Assembly: GCF_000241525.1 (NCBI RefSeq)
Contig: NZ_AHIL01000032.1
Span: 124,001 to 188,000 of the forward strand
From: Comamonas testosteroni ATCC 11996
GTDB taxonomy: Bacteria > Pseudomonadota > Gammaproteobacteria > Burkholderiales > Burkholderiaceae_C
Reading direction: 5' to 3'
Length of the DNA stretch: 64,000 nt
Below, piece by piece: positions 41,759 through 50,514 of the stretch. The notes under the pieces are model-generated. The model was given only the letters and a program-made list of their open reading frames with translations, searched no databases and had not been told where the DNA came from. Made by a program: the position numbers and the translations under genes. Numbering within the stretch: the first letter of the stretch is position 1; every line of letters begins with the position of its first letter.

Positions 41759-44365
41759 ATGCTCCCCCGTCGCCTGCCACGCATGCGTGCACCAGCTCCT
41801 GGGCATCCCGCCGCACTTGCCCTGACCGCTGTCGCAGTCAGCCTTGCCTGGGGCGCGCTGGCGCCGGTGGCTGCACATGCGCAGATCGCGTCCCAGGCGA
41901 GCAACCAGGCGTTGCGCACGTATTCGATTCCCGCAGCTCCGGTGGAAGCGGTGCTGAATCAACTGGCCCGTGAGGCTCAGGTCATGATCGCGTTTGATCC
42001 GGCCCTGGTGCAAGGCAAGCAGAGCCGAGGATTCAAGGGCATGGCAACGGTTCAAGGTGCGCTGGATTCGCTGCTGGAGGATCATCCGCTGCAGGCGCAA
42101 AGCGAAGGTCCGGGCGCATGGCGTGTTCGGCCGGCAGTTGCCCGTTCCCAGAAAGCGGCGCAAGGCGCACGGGCCGGTGCGCAGGAGCGCAATCTGGACG
42201 AGGTGCTGGTCGTCGCGAAAAAGGACGCGCGCCAGCAGGTGTTCGAGACGGCGGCCTCGGTGGCCGTGGTCACGCGCGAGGAGATCGATCGTCTGCCACC
42301 GCGCAACACTGCCGATGTTCTTGCAGAGGTGCCGGGTGTCTACACCTCGCAGAGCCGCAGGGATCCTGGAGTGTCGGTGAATATTCGCGGCATGCAGGAT
42401 TTTGGCCGCGTCAACGTGATGATCGACGGCACGCGCCAGAACTACCAGCAAAGCGGGCATGGCTCCAACGGCTCGGTGTATCTCGATCCGGAAATGCTGG
42501 GCGGTGTGGATATCTCCAAAGGACCGACCTCCACGGTGGGCGGCGCAGGGATGATTGCGGGGGTTGTCAACTTCCGCACGCTCGAAGCAGACGACCTGAT
42601 AAAGGACGGCAGCACCCGTGGCGCTCGGCTGAATCTTTCGAGTGGCAACAACGGCTATCACTTTGCCGGCAGTGCGGCTCTGGGCCTCAAGCCCCGTGAG
42701 GATCTCGATCTGGTGATGTTGGTCAGTCGCAAGAAAGTCGGTGAATTTGAAAAGGGCCGCCGCGGATCCATGACCGACGATGTGGATGGTCAGGTGCATG
42801 GCGTGAGCCAGCTGACCTCTCAGGATCAGACTTCGGTACTGCTCAAGAGCACCTGGCGTTTCGCGCCCGAACAGCAGCTCAAGTTCAGCTATATCGGCAT
42901 GGATGCGAAGTTCGGCGAGAAGCCGCAGTCGGCCAGTGGCGGGGGCATTCTCAACCATGTCCGCACCGACACCTTGCTGGCCAACTACGCGTGGAACCCG
43001 TCTGCAAGCGCTCTGGTGGATCTCAAGTCCAGCCTCTACTACACCCGTACCCGAAATCAGGCGCATCGCTATGCGGGCGGCACGCTGGACCCCTATGCCT
43101 ATGACCTGCAGTACCAGACCAGTACCGTGGGGGGGACGCTGGAGAACACCTCCCGCCTTCAGTGGGGAGCCAGGGATGCGGCGCTGGTCAAGACCGGAGC
43201 GGAGTTCTTCCACGACTGGACCGACCCGCAGGCACAAGCGCTCTCGGTGGGGGCGGATGCCGGCACGACGGCGCTGTATGCGGGCTCGACCCCGAAAGGC
43301 AAGCGCACCGTTGCCAGCCTGTTCGGCGAGCTCAACTGGATGCACAGCGACTGGCTGGAACTCACGGGCGGCCTGCGCTATGACTGGTACGGCTTGCAGG
43401 GGGACGGACGCATGCGCGTCGGCTCGCTCATCAATCCGCCGGGCGTGCGCCCACCCTCGACGGCGCTGTACACCCGCTTCAAGGCCGATCGCAACGACGG
43501 CGCTTTCGCCCCTCGCCTGGCACTGGCCGTCAAACCGGTGGAGCCCATACAGCTGTTCGCCAGCGTGGGTCGGGGCATGCGTCCGCCGGCACTGACGGAG
43601 GCGCTGATGTGGGGCCAGCATACGGGCAGCCTCTTTCCCTACTACCCCAACCCGGATCTGCGCGCCGAGCGTTCGCGCAACTGGGAGGTCGGGGCCAACG
43701 GCATGTTTGACGATGTGCTGAGCAAGGGCGACAAGCTGCGCGTGAAAGCGGCCTGGTTCAACAACAAGGTCAACGACTATGTGACGCTCGCGCGCATCAT
43801 GTCGCCCATCGATACTGCCGGGGGAGGCCTGCTGGGGCCCTATGCCTACGTGAATCTGCAGGACCCTTTTCGCAGCAAGGGCCTGGAGCTGCAGGGCGAC
43901 TATGACAACGGCCGCGTCTTCGGCAGCCTCAACTACACCCACATGTTCGTCAACACCGGCAAGGGCGGTTATGACTCCTTCCCTCTGGGCAGTCTGACGG
44001 GCTATCCCAACAACAATCTGGGGCAGTCGGGCGACGCCAATATCTGGTATGTGCTGCCGCCCAGAAAGACCGCCAGTCTGAGCGCCGGTGTGCGTCTGCT
44101 CGACAAGAAGCTGACGCTGGGGGGCCGCATGCGCTTTCAATCCCCCAGCACCAACAGCAGCGTCTGGACCACGCAGGGCGAGCGCTACAACCAGAAATCC
44201 TGGCGTCTGTTCGACCTCTGGGCAAGCTACGAAATCACTCCCAACGCCACCTTGCGTGTGTCCATCAACAACCTGCGCGATCTGAACTACTCCGAGATGC
44301 AGGGCGGCAGCTATTTCATCGGCCCTGGCCGTACCGCCATCGCCACCTTGTCCATCCAGTTCTGA
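41759..44365 (+). CDS. TonB-dependent heme/hemoprotein receptor with STN signalling domain
   Basis: An 868-residue transducer-type receptor. ATG at 41759 has AAGGA eight bases upstream. Order: signal peptide ending near AHAQ, STN domain (about 50-115: TYSIPAAPVEAVLNQLAREAQVM), plug (about 145-270: VVTREEIDRLPPRNTADVLAEVPG, RGMQDFGRVNVMIDG), then a barrel in the hemoglobin/transferrin receptor style, with YYPNPDLRAERSRNWEVG corresponding to the heme-receptor NPNL box and terminal Phe (SIQF). The heme assignment rests on family type and on the heme oxygenase gene downstream. Confidence 0.9.
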   Translation: MLPRRLPRMRAPAPGHPAALALTAVAVSLAWGALAPVAAHAQIASQASNQALRTYSIPAAPVEAVLNQLAREAQVMIAFDPALVQGKQSRGFKGMATVQGALDSLLEDHPLQAQSEGPGAWRVRPAVARSQKAAQGARAGAQERNLDEVLVVAKKDARQQVFETAASVAVVTREEIDRLPPRNTADVLAEVPGVYTSQSRRDPGVSVNIRGMQDFGRVNVMIDGTRQNYQQSGHGSNGSVYLDPEMLGGVDISKGPTSTVGGAGMIAGVVNFRTLEADDLIKDGSTRGARLNLSSGNNGYHFAGSAALGLKPREDLDLVMLVSRKKVGEFEKGRRGSMTDDVDGQVHGVSQLTSQDQTSVLLKSTWRFAPEQQLKFSYIGMDAKFGEKPQSASGGGILNHVRTDTLLANYAWNPSASALVDLKSSLYYTRTRNQAHRYAGGTLDPYAYDLQYQTSTVGGTLENTSRLQWGARDAALVKTGAEFFHDWTDPQAQALSVGADAGTTALYAGSTPKGKRTVASLFGELNWMHSDWLELTGGLRYDWYGLQGDGRMRVGSLINPPGVRPPSTALYTRFKADRNDGAFAPRLALAVKPVEPIQLFASVGRGMRPPALTEALMWGQHTGSLFPYYPNPDLRAERSRNWEVGANGMFDDVLSKGDKLRVKAAWFNNKVNDYVTLARIMSPIDTAGGGLLGPYAYVNLQDPFRSKGLELQGDYDNGRVFGSLNYTHMFVNTGKGGYDSFPLGSLTGYPNNNLGQSGDANIWYVLPPRKTASLSAGVRLLDKKLTLGGRMRFQSPSTNSSVWTTQGERYNQKSWRLFDLWASYEITPNATLRVSINNLRDLNYSEMQGGSYFIGPGRTAIATLSIQF

Positions 44366-44431
44366 GTTTCGGCCCGGGCCCGCGCCTTGCCGTCGTTTCC
44401 ATCCGTCCGTCTTTTCCCAAAGGTCCCTGTG

Positions 44432-46078
44432 ATGTCCTTTTCCGCTCTTCATGGCTGGCCGCTGCATTGGCCCGCCGCAGCCTGCGTCGCCGCCGCAGCG
44501 CTTTGTGCCGCCATGCCAGCCGCCGCGCAGACCAAGGTCAGCGATGCCCGGCTGACCATGCTCACCTCCTTGCGGCCCGCCGGCGACGATGTCACCACGC
44601 CCGACGGAACCATTGGCTGGCCCGGGGCGCGTTACCCCACCTCGCCGCCTCTGTATGCGGTGCGCCCAGGTTCGAGTGCCGGCTATTTGTTTGGCGGTTT
44701 CAACGGCGGCGGGCCATCGGTCTTGTCCTCGCAGATGTATACCGCTTTCGGCATGTACACCATGCGAGCCGGTGTCTCAGTCTATGAGCGCGTAGCCTAT
44801 AACCCGGCCAACGATCTGCATGGTCGCATCTCGGGCACGCCGGTGCGCGCATCCGACGGCAGTCTGTACGCGGTGATGACGACGATCAACGGCCAAAAGA
44901 ATGCGGGCAAGAACCAGCCCAGCGATATTTCCTATTCGCCTGCCGTGGGCCTGGGCATCATTGTCCGTACCGACTATGACGGAGCCAATTCCGCCTTGGT
45001 GCAGGGTACGCGTGGTCAGCTGTATTCGCCCAATGGCGCGCTGGTCATCGATGCGCAGGACAACCTCTATGGCATCGACAAGGGGCCCAAGGGACAGGGG
45101 CGGGTTTTCAAGATCGATATCGCCTCCGGCAAGGTAAGCACGCTGCATGAGTTTGCCGCCGGGCCTTCGGGCATGCGCCAGACGGCAAACGACCTGATTC
45201 TGGGCAAGGACGGCGTGCTGTATGGCGTGACCGCATACAACCGGGGACTGCCGCTGGCACCGTCGACGCCGACCGCAGCGACCACGCCCACGGGAACGCT
45301 CTACCGCATCAATGCCGCCGACGGCTCGGGTTTTGCCGTGCTGCACACCTTCACGCTGGCCGAAGGCGAAATCAACATCCATGACAACGCCAACAGCGAA
45401 GGCTTTGTGCTGTATCCCAGCGGCATTCCTTACGAAGCGGGGGTGACGGCGGGCGGCGACGTGACCAATCGGACCATGGGCTCAGGGCAGGAGCACAGCC
45501 TGTCGTCGCTGATTGATGGTGGTGACGGCTATCTCTATGGGGGGACTTCGGTCGGCGACTGCTATGTGCATGCCAACAGCAGCATCACCGGTACCTGGAT
45601 CAAGAGCATCTCGCGCGACAACCCGTCCTGCGGCTCGCGCAAATGGGCGCCTAGTACCACCTTGAGCTACATCAAGGATTTGCCCTATTACGACGGACCC
45701 AAGCCTTATGGCGTGCTGTATCGCCTTGCCAAGGCGGGCGGGCCGCTGCAGATACTGCATACCTTCAGCAATGCCGATGGCGCCACGCCGCGCGGCCCCA
45801 TGGCTTTGGGGTCCGACGGTGCCATCTACGGCACGACCATGTCCGGTGGCGCCAATCTGTGCACGCCGTCCAGTGCAGCGGCCAATTCCGAAGTGGGTTG
45901 CGGCACCGTCTACCGGATACGACCGGCAAACATTGTGGTGAATGGCGAAGGACAGGTCACGCAAGGCGGCTTCGAGCTGGTGCATTCCTTCTCGGGCACG
46001 GATGGACGCAAGCCTGTGGGCTTGCGTGCGGGCGCTGACGGGCGCCTGTATGGCGCAGCCGCCATGGGCGGCCACTAA
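44432..46078 (+). CDS. GloVer-repeat secreted protein 1, truncated by an in-frame stop
   Basis: A 548-residue exported protein starting after AAAGGTCCCTGTG, with a signal peptide (about 32 residues, ending AAAQ). The mature part is a series of beta-propeller-like GloVer repeats of the form LGxDGxLYGxTxxGG (for example LGKDGVLYGVTAYNRG, LGSDGAIYGTTMSGG, AGADGRLYGAAAMGG) with GTVYRI strands. Translation stops at TAA 46076-46078, right after MGGH, but the same frame continues open to 46546 with the rest of a full-length protein like the next gene's. Role unknown; the locus points to heme or hemoprotein binding. Confidence 0.8.
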   Translation: MSFSALHGWPLHWPAAACVAAAALCAAMPAAAQTKVSDARLTMLTSLRPAGDDVTTPDGTIGWPGARYPTSPPLYAVRPGSSAGYLFGGFNGGGPSVLSSQMYTAFGMYTMRAGVSVYERVAYNPANDLHGRISGTPVRASDGSLYAVMTTINGQKNAGKNQPSDISYSPAVGLGIIVRTDYDGANSALVQGTRGQLYSPNGALVIDAQDNLYGIDKGPKGQGRVFKIDIASGKVSTLHEFAAGPSGMRQTANDLILGKDGVLYGVTAYNRGLPLAPSTPTAATTPTGTLYRINAADGSGFAVLHTFTLAEGEINIHDNANSEGFVLYPSGIPYEAGVTAGGDVTNRTMGSGQEHSLSSLIDGGDGYLYGGTSVGDCYVHANSSITGTWIKSISRDNPSCGSRKWAPSTTLSYIKDLPYYDGPKPYGVLYRLAKAGGPLQILHTFSNADGATPRGPMALGSDGAIYGTTMSGGANLCTPSSAAANSEVGCGTVYRIRPANIVVNGEGQVTQGGFELVHSFSGTDGRKPVGLRAGADGRLYGAAAMGGH

Positions 46079-46546
46079 CTGAACAGCGCCGGACAGGTCG
46101 TTCCCACGGATTTCGGCACGGTTTTCCAGCTGGCCGTCGCCTCGTCCGAGACCCCGATCGCCGATGCCAGCCTGGTGGCCAGTGCCGGGGAGATCAAGTC
46201 GGGCGAAAGCGTCTCGCTGACCTGGATCACCAGCAACGCCGAGCAGTGCTCGGCAGCTTCGACGGCGGGCGACTGGACTGGTGCCGTAGCCCCTCAGGGC
46301 AGTGTCGAACTCAGGCCGGACCGCGGCACCTATCGCTACACCCTGACATGCGCGGTGGCGGGCAGCTCAGGCGGCGCCCAGGTCTCTGCCTCGACCGTGG
46401 TCTATGTCAGCACCCCGGCGACCGCCGAAGACGGCAATCAGGTTTCCTACGGCAATGGCGGCGGTGGCCCGTTGTCCGTGTGGCTGCTGGCCCCGCTTGC
46501 GGGCCTGGCACTGCAGCGCCGGCTTGCACGCGGTGCTGCTCGCTAA
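46079..46546 (+). pseudogene. cut-off C-terminal part of GloVer protein 1 (Ig-like domain and GlyGly-CTERM tail)
   Basis: In the same frame as the gene before, beginning LNSAGQVVPTDFGTVFQLAV. It completes the last GloVer repeat (GTVF), then holds an Ig-like domain (about 46185-46410, SVSLTWITSNAEQCS and YRYTLTCAVAG) and a GlyGly-CTERM-like tail: GGGGPLSVWLLAPLAGLALQ then RRLARG. Without a restart it would not be made; a GTG at 46175 is open but has no signal peptide. Together 44432-46546 would encode about 704 residues. Confidence 0.7.
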
Positions 46547-46595
46547 GCGCTCGACTGAGCTTCATCTTCCCTCTCGTTCTTACACAGGAAAGTCA

Positions 46596-48503
46596 ATGGC
46601 AATGAATTCAATCAAACCCTCGGTCTGGCGTGTGACACGACTCGCCTTCCCCGCTCTGGCACTGGCTCTGCCCCTGTCACAGGCGATGGCCCAGACATCG
46701 CCTGCAGCGTTCAAGCCCACCGTGCTGCATCAGTTTGGCGGCCTCAACAACGGCGGTGGCAAGCCCATGGTGCCGCCTGTCCTGGCCGCAGACGGACGTT
46801 TGTATGGACATACCTATTTGGGTGCTTCGTCGGCTGCATCGTTCTGGGGTCAGGGTACGGTCTATGGGCTGGATGCGGCCACAGGCAAGAATCATCGCTT
46901 CGAGTTGCTGGGCAGCATCTATTCGGGATCAACTCCTCTGGTGCCGGCGCTTCAAGGCGGATTTCTGGTCGCCGGCAATGGTGCCGACCCGAGCAATCCC
47001 TCGTCCTTTATGACCGTGCCGGCCGTCTTCAACATCAAGGACGGCAAGGCTGTCTCCCTCCCTGCGCCGAGCATCAAGCCCCTGGGCAGCATGGCTCTGG
47101 ATGCCGTGGGCAACCTCTATATGGGTTCCGGCGAATCGGCTTCCAGCTGCGCAGCCAGCACCACGGCCAATACGCTGTGGCGCATGAATGCGGACCAGAG
47201 CTATTCCAAGGTGCTTGATTTCTGCCAATTCGCTCAGGAGCAGGGCAGTACGCAGGTGCACCCCATGGGCGGCGCGCCTGTGGCCAGCATCTGGAGCAAG
47301 GCCGATCAGGCCCTGTATGTGCTCACTGGCGTGTCGGCCACTGGCGTTGCCGACAGCACACTGACCTCGGACAACCTGGGTCGCGCGGTGGGCACCCTGG
47401 TCAAGCTCAGCCAGGCTGCGATCGACAGCGCTGTTGCGCGCAACGGTACGCTGGATGCTTCTCAGGTCGAGCTGCTGCATACCTTCATGCGTGCCCGCGA
47501 CGGCGAGCCTACGGCCAAGGGCGCTCGTGTGGTCGGCATGATAGAAGCCGGCGAATGGCTCTACGGCACGACACAGTTCAATGCGCCGACAGCAGGCAAC
47601 GCCATGGACAGCCGATATGGCGGAACGCTATGGCGGGTGAAGAAATCCGACCCTTCCAGCTTTGCCGTGGTGCACTACTTCCGCGGCAGCGACATGGCGG
47701 CGCTTGACGGCACGGCGCAGGCCGATGGTAGTGCGCCGTCGGGTCCGCTGGTGCTGGCTGCAGATGGCAACATCTACGGCACGACGGCCCGCGACGGCTC
47801 GACCATGTATGTCCCGAAGACGGGAGTGCAGACGCCCGTAGGTGCTGGTGTGTTGTTCCGCATCAAGCTCGGCAAGGCCGCAGATCGCACGGATGACAGC
47901 TATGAGGTTCTGCATCGCTTTGATCTGGGTACGGAGGGCGGTACTCTGGCTGGTCTGAGCCTGGGCGCTGTTTCCGGCGGCATGCAGAAAATCTATGGCG
48001 CGGCGACAGCGGGCGGCGGCGGGCAAGCCGTTTCCAGCGCCGTGATCGAAAACACTGGCAATGGCACGATTTTCTCGTTCGATGTGCCGCTGCCTGTCGC
48101 GGCATTCAGCGAAGAGCTGAAGGCCTCCGTCGCAACCGCGGCCGTTGGTTCCACCATCGAGCTGAGCTGGTCCACCACGCAGGCCGGCAGTTGCACGGCC
48201 AGCGGTGCCTGGAGCGGTGCGCAGCAGACCAGCGGCAGCAAGGTGCCCGTGGTATTGGCGGTCGAGGGAGAGAACAGCTTCAGTCTGACTTGCAGCAGCC
48301 AGAACGACGGTCAGCCCGTGATCAGCAAAGTCACGGTGCAGGCCACCGCAGTCACGCAGCCTGGAACGGGTAGCGGCGGCACAGAGACGGGCAACAGCAG
48401 CAATGGCGGCAGCGGAGGAGGTCCTTTGAGCGCCTGGTTGCTGGCGCCGCTGGCGGCACTGGCCTGGGCACGCCGTCGCAGCTTGAAGTCCTCGCCGAAC
48501 TGA
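46596..48503 (+). CDS. GloVer-repeat secreted protein 2 with Ig-like domain and GlyGly-CTERM tail
   Basis: A 635-residue intact paralogue of the gene before. ATG at 46596 follows AGGAAAG. Signal peptide (about 33 residues, ending AMAQ), GloVer repeats (LAADGRLYGHTYLG, LAADGNIYGTTARDG, IYGAATAGGG and others), an Ig-like domain (about 520-600, with the Cys-Trp pattern SCTASGAWSG and FSLTCSS) and a tail GGSGGGPLSAWLLAPLAALAW followed by ARRRS. The Gly-rich/hydrophobic/basic end is the GlyGly-CTERM pattern cleaved by rhombosortase, whose candidate gene is 2 kb downstream. Likely surface exposed. Confidence 0.82.
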   Translation: MAMNSIKPSVWRVTRLAFPALALALPLSQAMAQTSPAAFKPTVLHQFGGLNNGGGKPMVPPVLAADGRLYGHTYLGASSAASFWGQGTVYGLDAATGKNHRFELLGSIYSGSTPLVPALQGGFLVAGNGADPSNPSSFMTVPAVFNIKDGKAVSLPAPSIKPLGSMALDAVGNLYMGSGESASSCAASTTANTLWRMNADQSYSKVLDFCQFAQEQGSTQVHPMGGAPVASIWSKADQALYVLTGVSATGVADSTLTSDNLGRAVGTLVKLSQAAIDSAVARNGTLDASQVELLHTFMRARDGEPTAKGARVVGMIEAGEWLYGTTQFNAPTAGNAMDSRYGGTLWRVKKSDPSSFAVVHYFRGSDMAALDGTAQADGSAPSGPLVLAADGNIYGTTARDGSTMYVPKTGVQTPVGAGVLFRIKLGKAADRTDDSYEVLHRFDLGTEGGTLAGLSLGAVSGGMQKIYGAATAGGGGQAVSSAVIENTGNGTIFSFDVPLPVAAFSEELKASVATAAVGSTIELSWSTTQAGSCTASGAWSGAQQTSGSKVPVVLAVEGENSFSLTCSSQNDGQPVISKVTVQATAVTQPGTGSGGTETGNSSNGGSGGGPLSAWLLAPLAALAWARRRSLKSSPN

Positions 48504-48582
48504 GGCGAAACCTGGAGCAAGGCGACTCCGGGTGGGACCAGCCCGGAGCTGCTTCGCCATCGAATTGAAGTCAGGAAATACC

Positions 48583-49197
48583 ATGAATGTGCAAACCAGC
48601 CCCTTGAGCGGGGCCCGACTTTCCCTGCGTCTCAAGACGGAGACCGCGCAGCAGCATGAGCGTATGCATGAGCTCATGGAGCAAGGCAATCCATTTGCCG
48701 ATCGCGGCAGCTATGCCCGCTTTGTCGCCGCCCAATACCTGTTCCAGCGCGACGTGGAGCATCTCTTTCAGGATGCCGCCGTCAAGGCAGCAGTCCCTGA
48801 CCTGGAAGCGCGCGGGCGTCAGGAGGCTTCGCTGGCGGATCTGGCCGATCTGGGGGCAGAGCTTCCGCAAGACGCACTGGGCAGCGAGGCCGTAGGCATG
48901 CCCGAGGCCCTGGGGTGGCTGTATGTGTCGGAGGGCTCGACCCTCGGGGCAGCCTTTCTGTTCAAGGAAGCCAGGGATCGTCTGGGTTTGTCGGAAACCT
49001 TCGGGGCCCGCAATCTGGCGGCCTATCCGCAAGGGAGGGCCTTGGCCTGGCGTGCTTTTGTGGCCTCGCTCGACGCGCCGGAGCTCGGCGATGCAGCAAT
49101 CCAGGACAAGGTGATTGCCGGTGCCAATGCTGCCTATGATCGCTTTGGCAGTTTGCTGGAGCGCTATTTTCCGCAGCGTGCAGCCATCGATGCCTGA
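48583..49197 (+). CDS. heme oxygenase (biliverdin-producing)
   Basis: A 204-residue cytosolic heme oxygenase of the HemO/BphO type. Near the N-terminus LKTETAQQHERMHEL has the probable proximal heme ligand His25, and YVSEGSTLGAAFLFKEA is the distal helix pattern with the Gly pair. It opens imported heme to biliverdin, iron and CO. The gene lies 79 bases after the GloVer gene; a CTCCGGG/CCCGGAG hairpin at 48526-48548 in that gap has no T-run. It is the strongest reason to call this a heme locus. No phytochrome gene is nearby, so a light-sensing role is less likely. Confidence 0.9.
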   Translation: MNVQTSPLSGARLSLRLKTETAQQHERMHELMEQGNPFADRGSYARFVAAQYLFQRDVEHLFQDAAVKAAVPDLEARGRQEASLADLADLGAELPQDALGSEAVGMPEALGWLYVSEGSTLGAAFLFKEARDRLGLSETFGARNLAAYPQGRALAWRAFVASLDAPELGDAAIQDKVIAGANAAYDRFGSLLERYFPQRAAIDA

Positions 49198-49203
49198 GCA
49201 CTG

Positions 49204-50076
49204 TTGCATACCGTGGTAGCTGGAACGCATTGGCGCAGAAGCGGCCGGTCAAGGCCTTCAACGGCCGGCTCGCCATGGCGCTGGGCCATCGCGGGAGGGC
49301 TGCTCGGTGGCGTGCTGTGCCTGCTGGCCTTTTTCCCCGCGCACTGGCTTGCGGCCCAGGTCGCCATGGCGAGTGGCCAGCGCATCGCGCTGCAGGACGT
49401 GCGCGGCTCCGTCTGGAAGGGGTCCGCAGTGCTGATGCTGGCGGGCGGAGCGGGCAGCCATGATGCACAGGCCTTGCCGGGGCGGTTGAGTTGGAGTCTG
49501 CATCCGGCCCGCAGCGAGGGGCAGGGCCTGAGCCCGCAGGACTGGGGTGTTGGCGTCGCCGTGGAACATGCTTGCTGTCAGCGACAAGCGGCGCAACTGC
49601 GCTGGCTGCCTTTGAGACGGGTGTTTCAGCTGTCAGGGCTGGACTGGCAACTGCCGGCCCAGCTGCTTGCGGGCCTGGGGACTCCCTGGAACACGCTGGG
49701 CCTGGACGGCCAGCTTCAGCTGTCCTCGTCCTTTCTCCAATGGCCCGAGAGCATGGAGACTGATTCCATGCAGGGGCGTCTGGAGTTGAAGGCCTTGTCG
49801 CTGTCTTCCCGGCTTTCCACGTTGCGCCCGCTGGGCAGCTATCGCATGGCGCTTGTTGCTGAGCGCGCAGGCGCGGGTCCGGACTTTGAGCTGCAGACGC
49901 TGCAAGGTGCGTTGCAACTGAGTGGAAAAGGCCAGCAGCTTGGGGGCCGCTGGCGCTTTCAAGGACTGGCAGGGGCCGAGCCCGGACAGGACTCGGCGCT
50001 GGCCAATATATTGAACCTGATAGGAAATCGCGGCGGCGATATCGCATGGAGCATCGTGCGTTCTCCGCCTCCCTGA
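49204..50076 (+). CDS. gspN: GspN-like type II secretion protein N, without other gsp genes
   Basis: Up to 290 residues; a membrane anchor at about 27-48 and a periplasmic GspN domain (FFPAHWLAAQVAMASGQRIAL, VRGSVWKGSAVLMLAGG, QALPGRLSWSL near its start). GspN is a minor, often optional, part of type II secretion systems normally encoded beside gspL/M. No other gsp gene is in the window. Start uncertain: TTG 49204 or GTG 49213. It lies six bases after heme oxygenase and three before the DUF454 gene, so is in the operon. Confidence 0.8.
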   Translation: MHTVVAGTHWRRSGRSRPSTAGSPWRWAIAGGLLGGVLCLLAFFPAHWLAAQVAMASGQRIALQDVRGSVWKGSAVLMLAGGAGSHDAQALPGRLSWSLHPARSEGQGLSPQDWGVGVAVEHACCQRQAAQLRWLPLRRVFQLSGLDWQLPAQLLAGLGTPWNTLGLDGQLQLSSSFLQWPESMETDSMQGRLELKALSLSSRLSTLRPLGSYRMALVAERAGAGPDFELQTLQGALQLSGKGQQLGGRWRFQGLAGAEPGQDSALANILNLIGNRGGDIAWSIVRSPPP

Positions 50077-50079
50077 TCC

Positions 50080-50514
50080 ATGACAGAACCATCCTCATCC
50101 GCTGATTTACCGACCCGAAGGCCCGAAGACTTGTATAAGCGCCTTTCCTTGCCCCTGCGTTGTCTTTTGATGGTCTTCGCCGTTATCTGCGTGATATTGG
50201 GCCTGATCGGTGCCGTGGTGCCCGGCATGCCTACGACCGTGTTTATCCTGATGGCCGCCTGGGCGGCGGTACGCAGCTCGCCCAGGCTTCACGGCTGGCT
50301 GTATGCCCACTCCCTGTTCGGCCCCATATTGCGCAACTGGGATGACGGAGGGCAGGTAAGCCGTCGCGTCAAATGGATGGCCAGTGCCAGTATGGTTTTC
50401 AGCTCGGCGCTGATCTTTCATGTCGCCGAGAACCCCTGGCTGAGCGCGTCGGCGGTGGCAGTCATGGCTTGCGTGCAGATCTGGCTGTGGCTCAGGCCCG
50501 AGCCCCAGGCATGA
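50080..50514 (+). CDS. DUF454 (YbaN-like) membrane protein, paralogue 2
   Basis: A 144-residue protein with the DUF454 core VICVILGLIGAVVPGMP, SSPRLHGWLYAH and WLWLRPEP end, three bases after gspN and overlapping the rhombosortase start by four bases. Near-copy of 5069-5497 in the centre. Function unknown; tight coupling to the rhombosortase gene is notable. Confidence 0.86.
   Translation: MTEPSSSADLPTRRPEDLYKRLSLPLRCLLMVFAVICVILGLIGAVVPGMPTTVFILMAAWAAVRSSPRLHGWLYAHSLFGPILRNWDDGGQVSRRVKWMASASMVFSSALIFHVAENPWLSASAVAVMACVQIWLWLRPEPQA

Noticed and set aside
40114..44365. Ferric citrate (Fec) uptake system
   Set aside because: Sigma and FecR are Fec-like, but there are no fecBCDE genes and a heme oxygenase follows, so heme is the better substrate.
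41753..44467. 904-codon - strand open frame opposite the heme receptor
   Set aside because: Shadow caused by GC-rich codon use; the + strand protein has all TonB-receptor features.
48526..48548. Terminator between GloVer protein 2 and heme oxygenase
   Set aside because: The CTCCGGG/CCCGGAG hairpin lacks a T-run, and the genes appear to belong together.
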